From: Chloroflexota bacterium
Lineage (GTDB): Bacteria; Chloroflexota; Anaerolineae; Fen-1058
Reading direction: 5' to 3'
Length of the DNA stretch: 5,218 bases
Assembly: GCA_016219235.1 (NCBI GenBank)
Contig: JACRBO010000577.1
Coordinates: 1 to 5,218 of the forward strand
The position numbers and the translations under genes are program-made. The notes beneath the pieces were generated by a model. It saw only the letters and a program-made list of their open reading frames with translations. It was not told the origin of the DNA and did no database searches. Of the stretch, positions 5,177-5,218 are shown piece after piece (within the stretch, counting starts at the first letter, position 1; every line of letters begins with the position of its first letter).

Positions 5177-5218
5177 CACGCGCCGCTGGCGTGGCGATAA
5201 ACGCAAAAAGACCTGGCC

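Noticed and set aside
5177..5193. CACGC/GCGTG hairpin just after the cyclophilin stop, as a terminator
   Set aside because: The stem has only five pairs around a seven-base loop and no T tract follows. The remaining 25 bases to the window edge show no gene or signal, so it cannot be judged.
4649..5206. 185-codon minus-strand ORF over the cyclophilin gene
   Set aside because: The opposite frame encodes a complete cyclophilin with all catalytic residues. The antisense product has no recognisable feature.

Overview
The window looks like ordinary chromosomal DNA from a GC-rich environmental bacterium, most likely a member of the Chloroflexota (Anaerolineae-like). This is inferred from the style of the proteins: a membrane-anchored protein with a long Pro/Thr/Ala stalk, a zinc-ribbon/WD40 membrane protein, and a lipoprotein with a short Pro/Thr-rich spacer. 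No single marker proves it. I see no insertion sequence, CRISPR array, tRNA, rRNA or phage gene.

Layout from left to right: (1) the 3' end of a small multi-pass membrane protein, probably DUF2231-like (1-239, +). (2) Nine bases later, and probably in the same operon, a membrane-anchored protein with one c-type heme site at the end of a long stalk (249-995, +). (3) A perfect 16-bp hairpin between convergent genes (1010-1049). (4) A zinc-ribbon, transmembrane, seven-bladed WD40 protein (1060-2310, -). (5) A divergent promoter region (2311-2455). (6) A 690-residue lipoprotein joining a TIM-barrel glycoside-hydrolase-like domain to a BD-FAE-type alpha/beta-hydrolase (2456-4528, +), which appears to be read from a leaderless mRNA. 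(7) A 135-base gap with a promoter candidate and a long imperfect hairpin (4559-4616). (8) A cytoplasmic cyclophilin-type peptidyl-prolyl isomerase with a GTG start (4664-5176, +). The last 42 bases hold only a weak hairpin.

Functionally, three of the five proteins are predicted to put their working domain outside the cytoplasmic membrane: the heme domain on a stalk, the WD40 propeller behind one membrane helix, and the two-domain lipoprotein. The first two genes may form a small membrane redox unit. The lipoprotein is the most interesting gene, because one surface-anchored chain would carry both a candidate glycosidase and a candidate carbohydrate esterase. The WD40 gene, the lipoprotein gene and the isomerase gene appear to be separate transcription units, and nothing shows that they work together.
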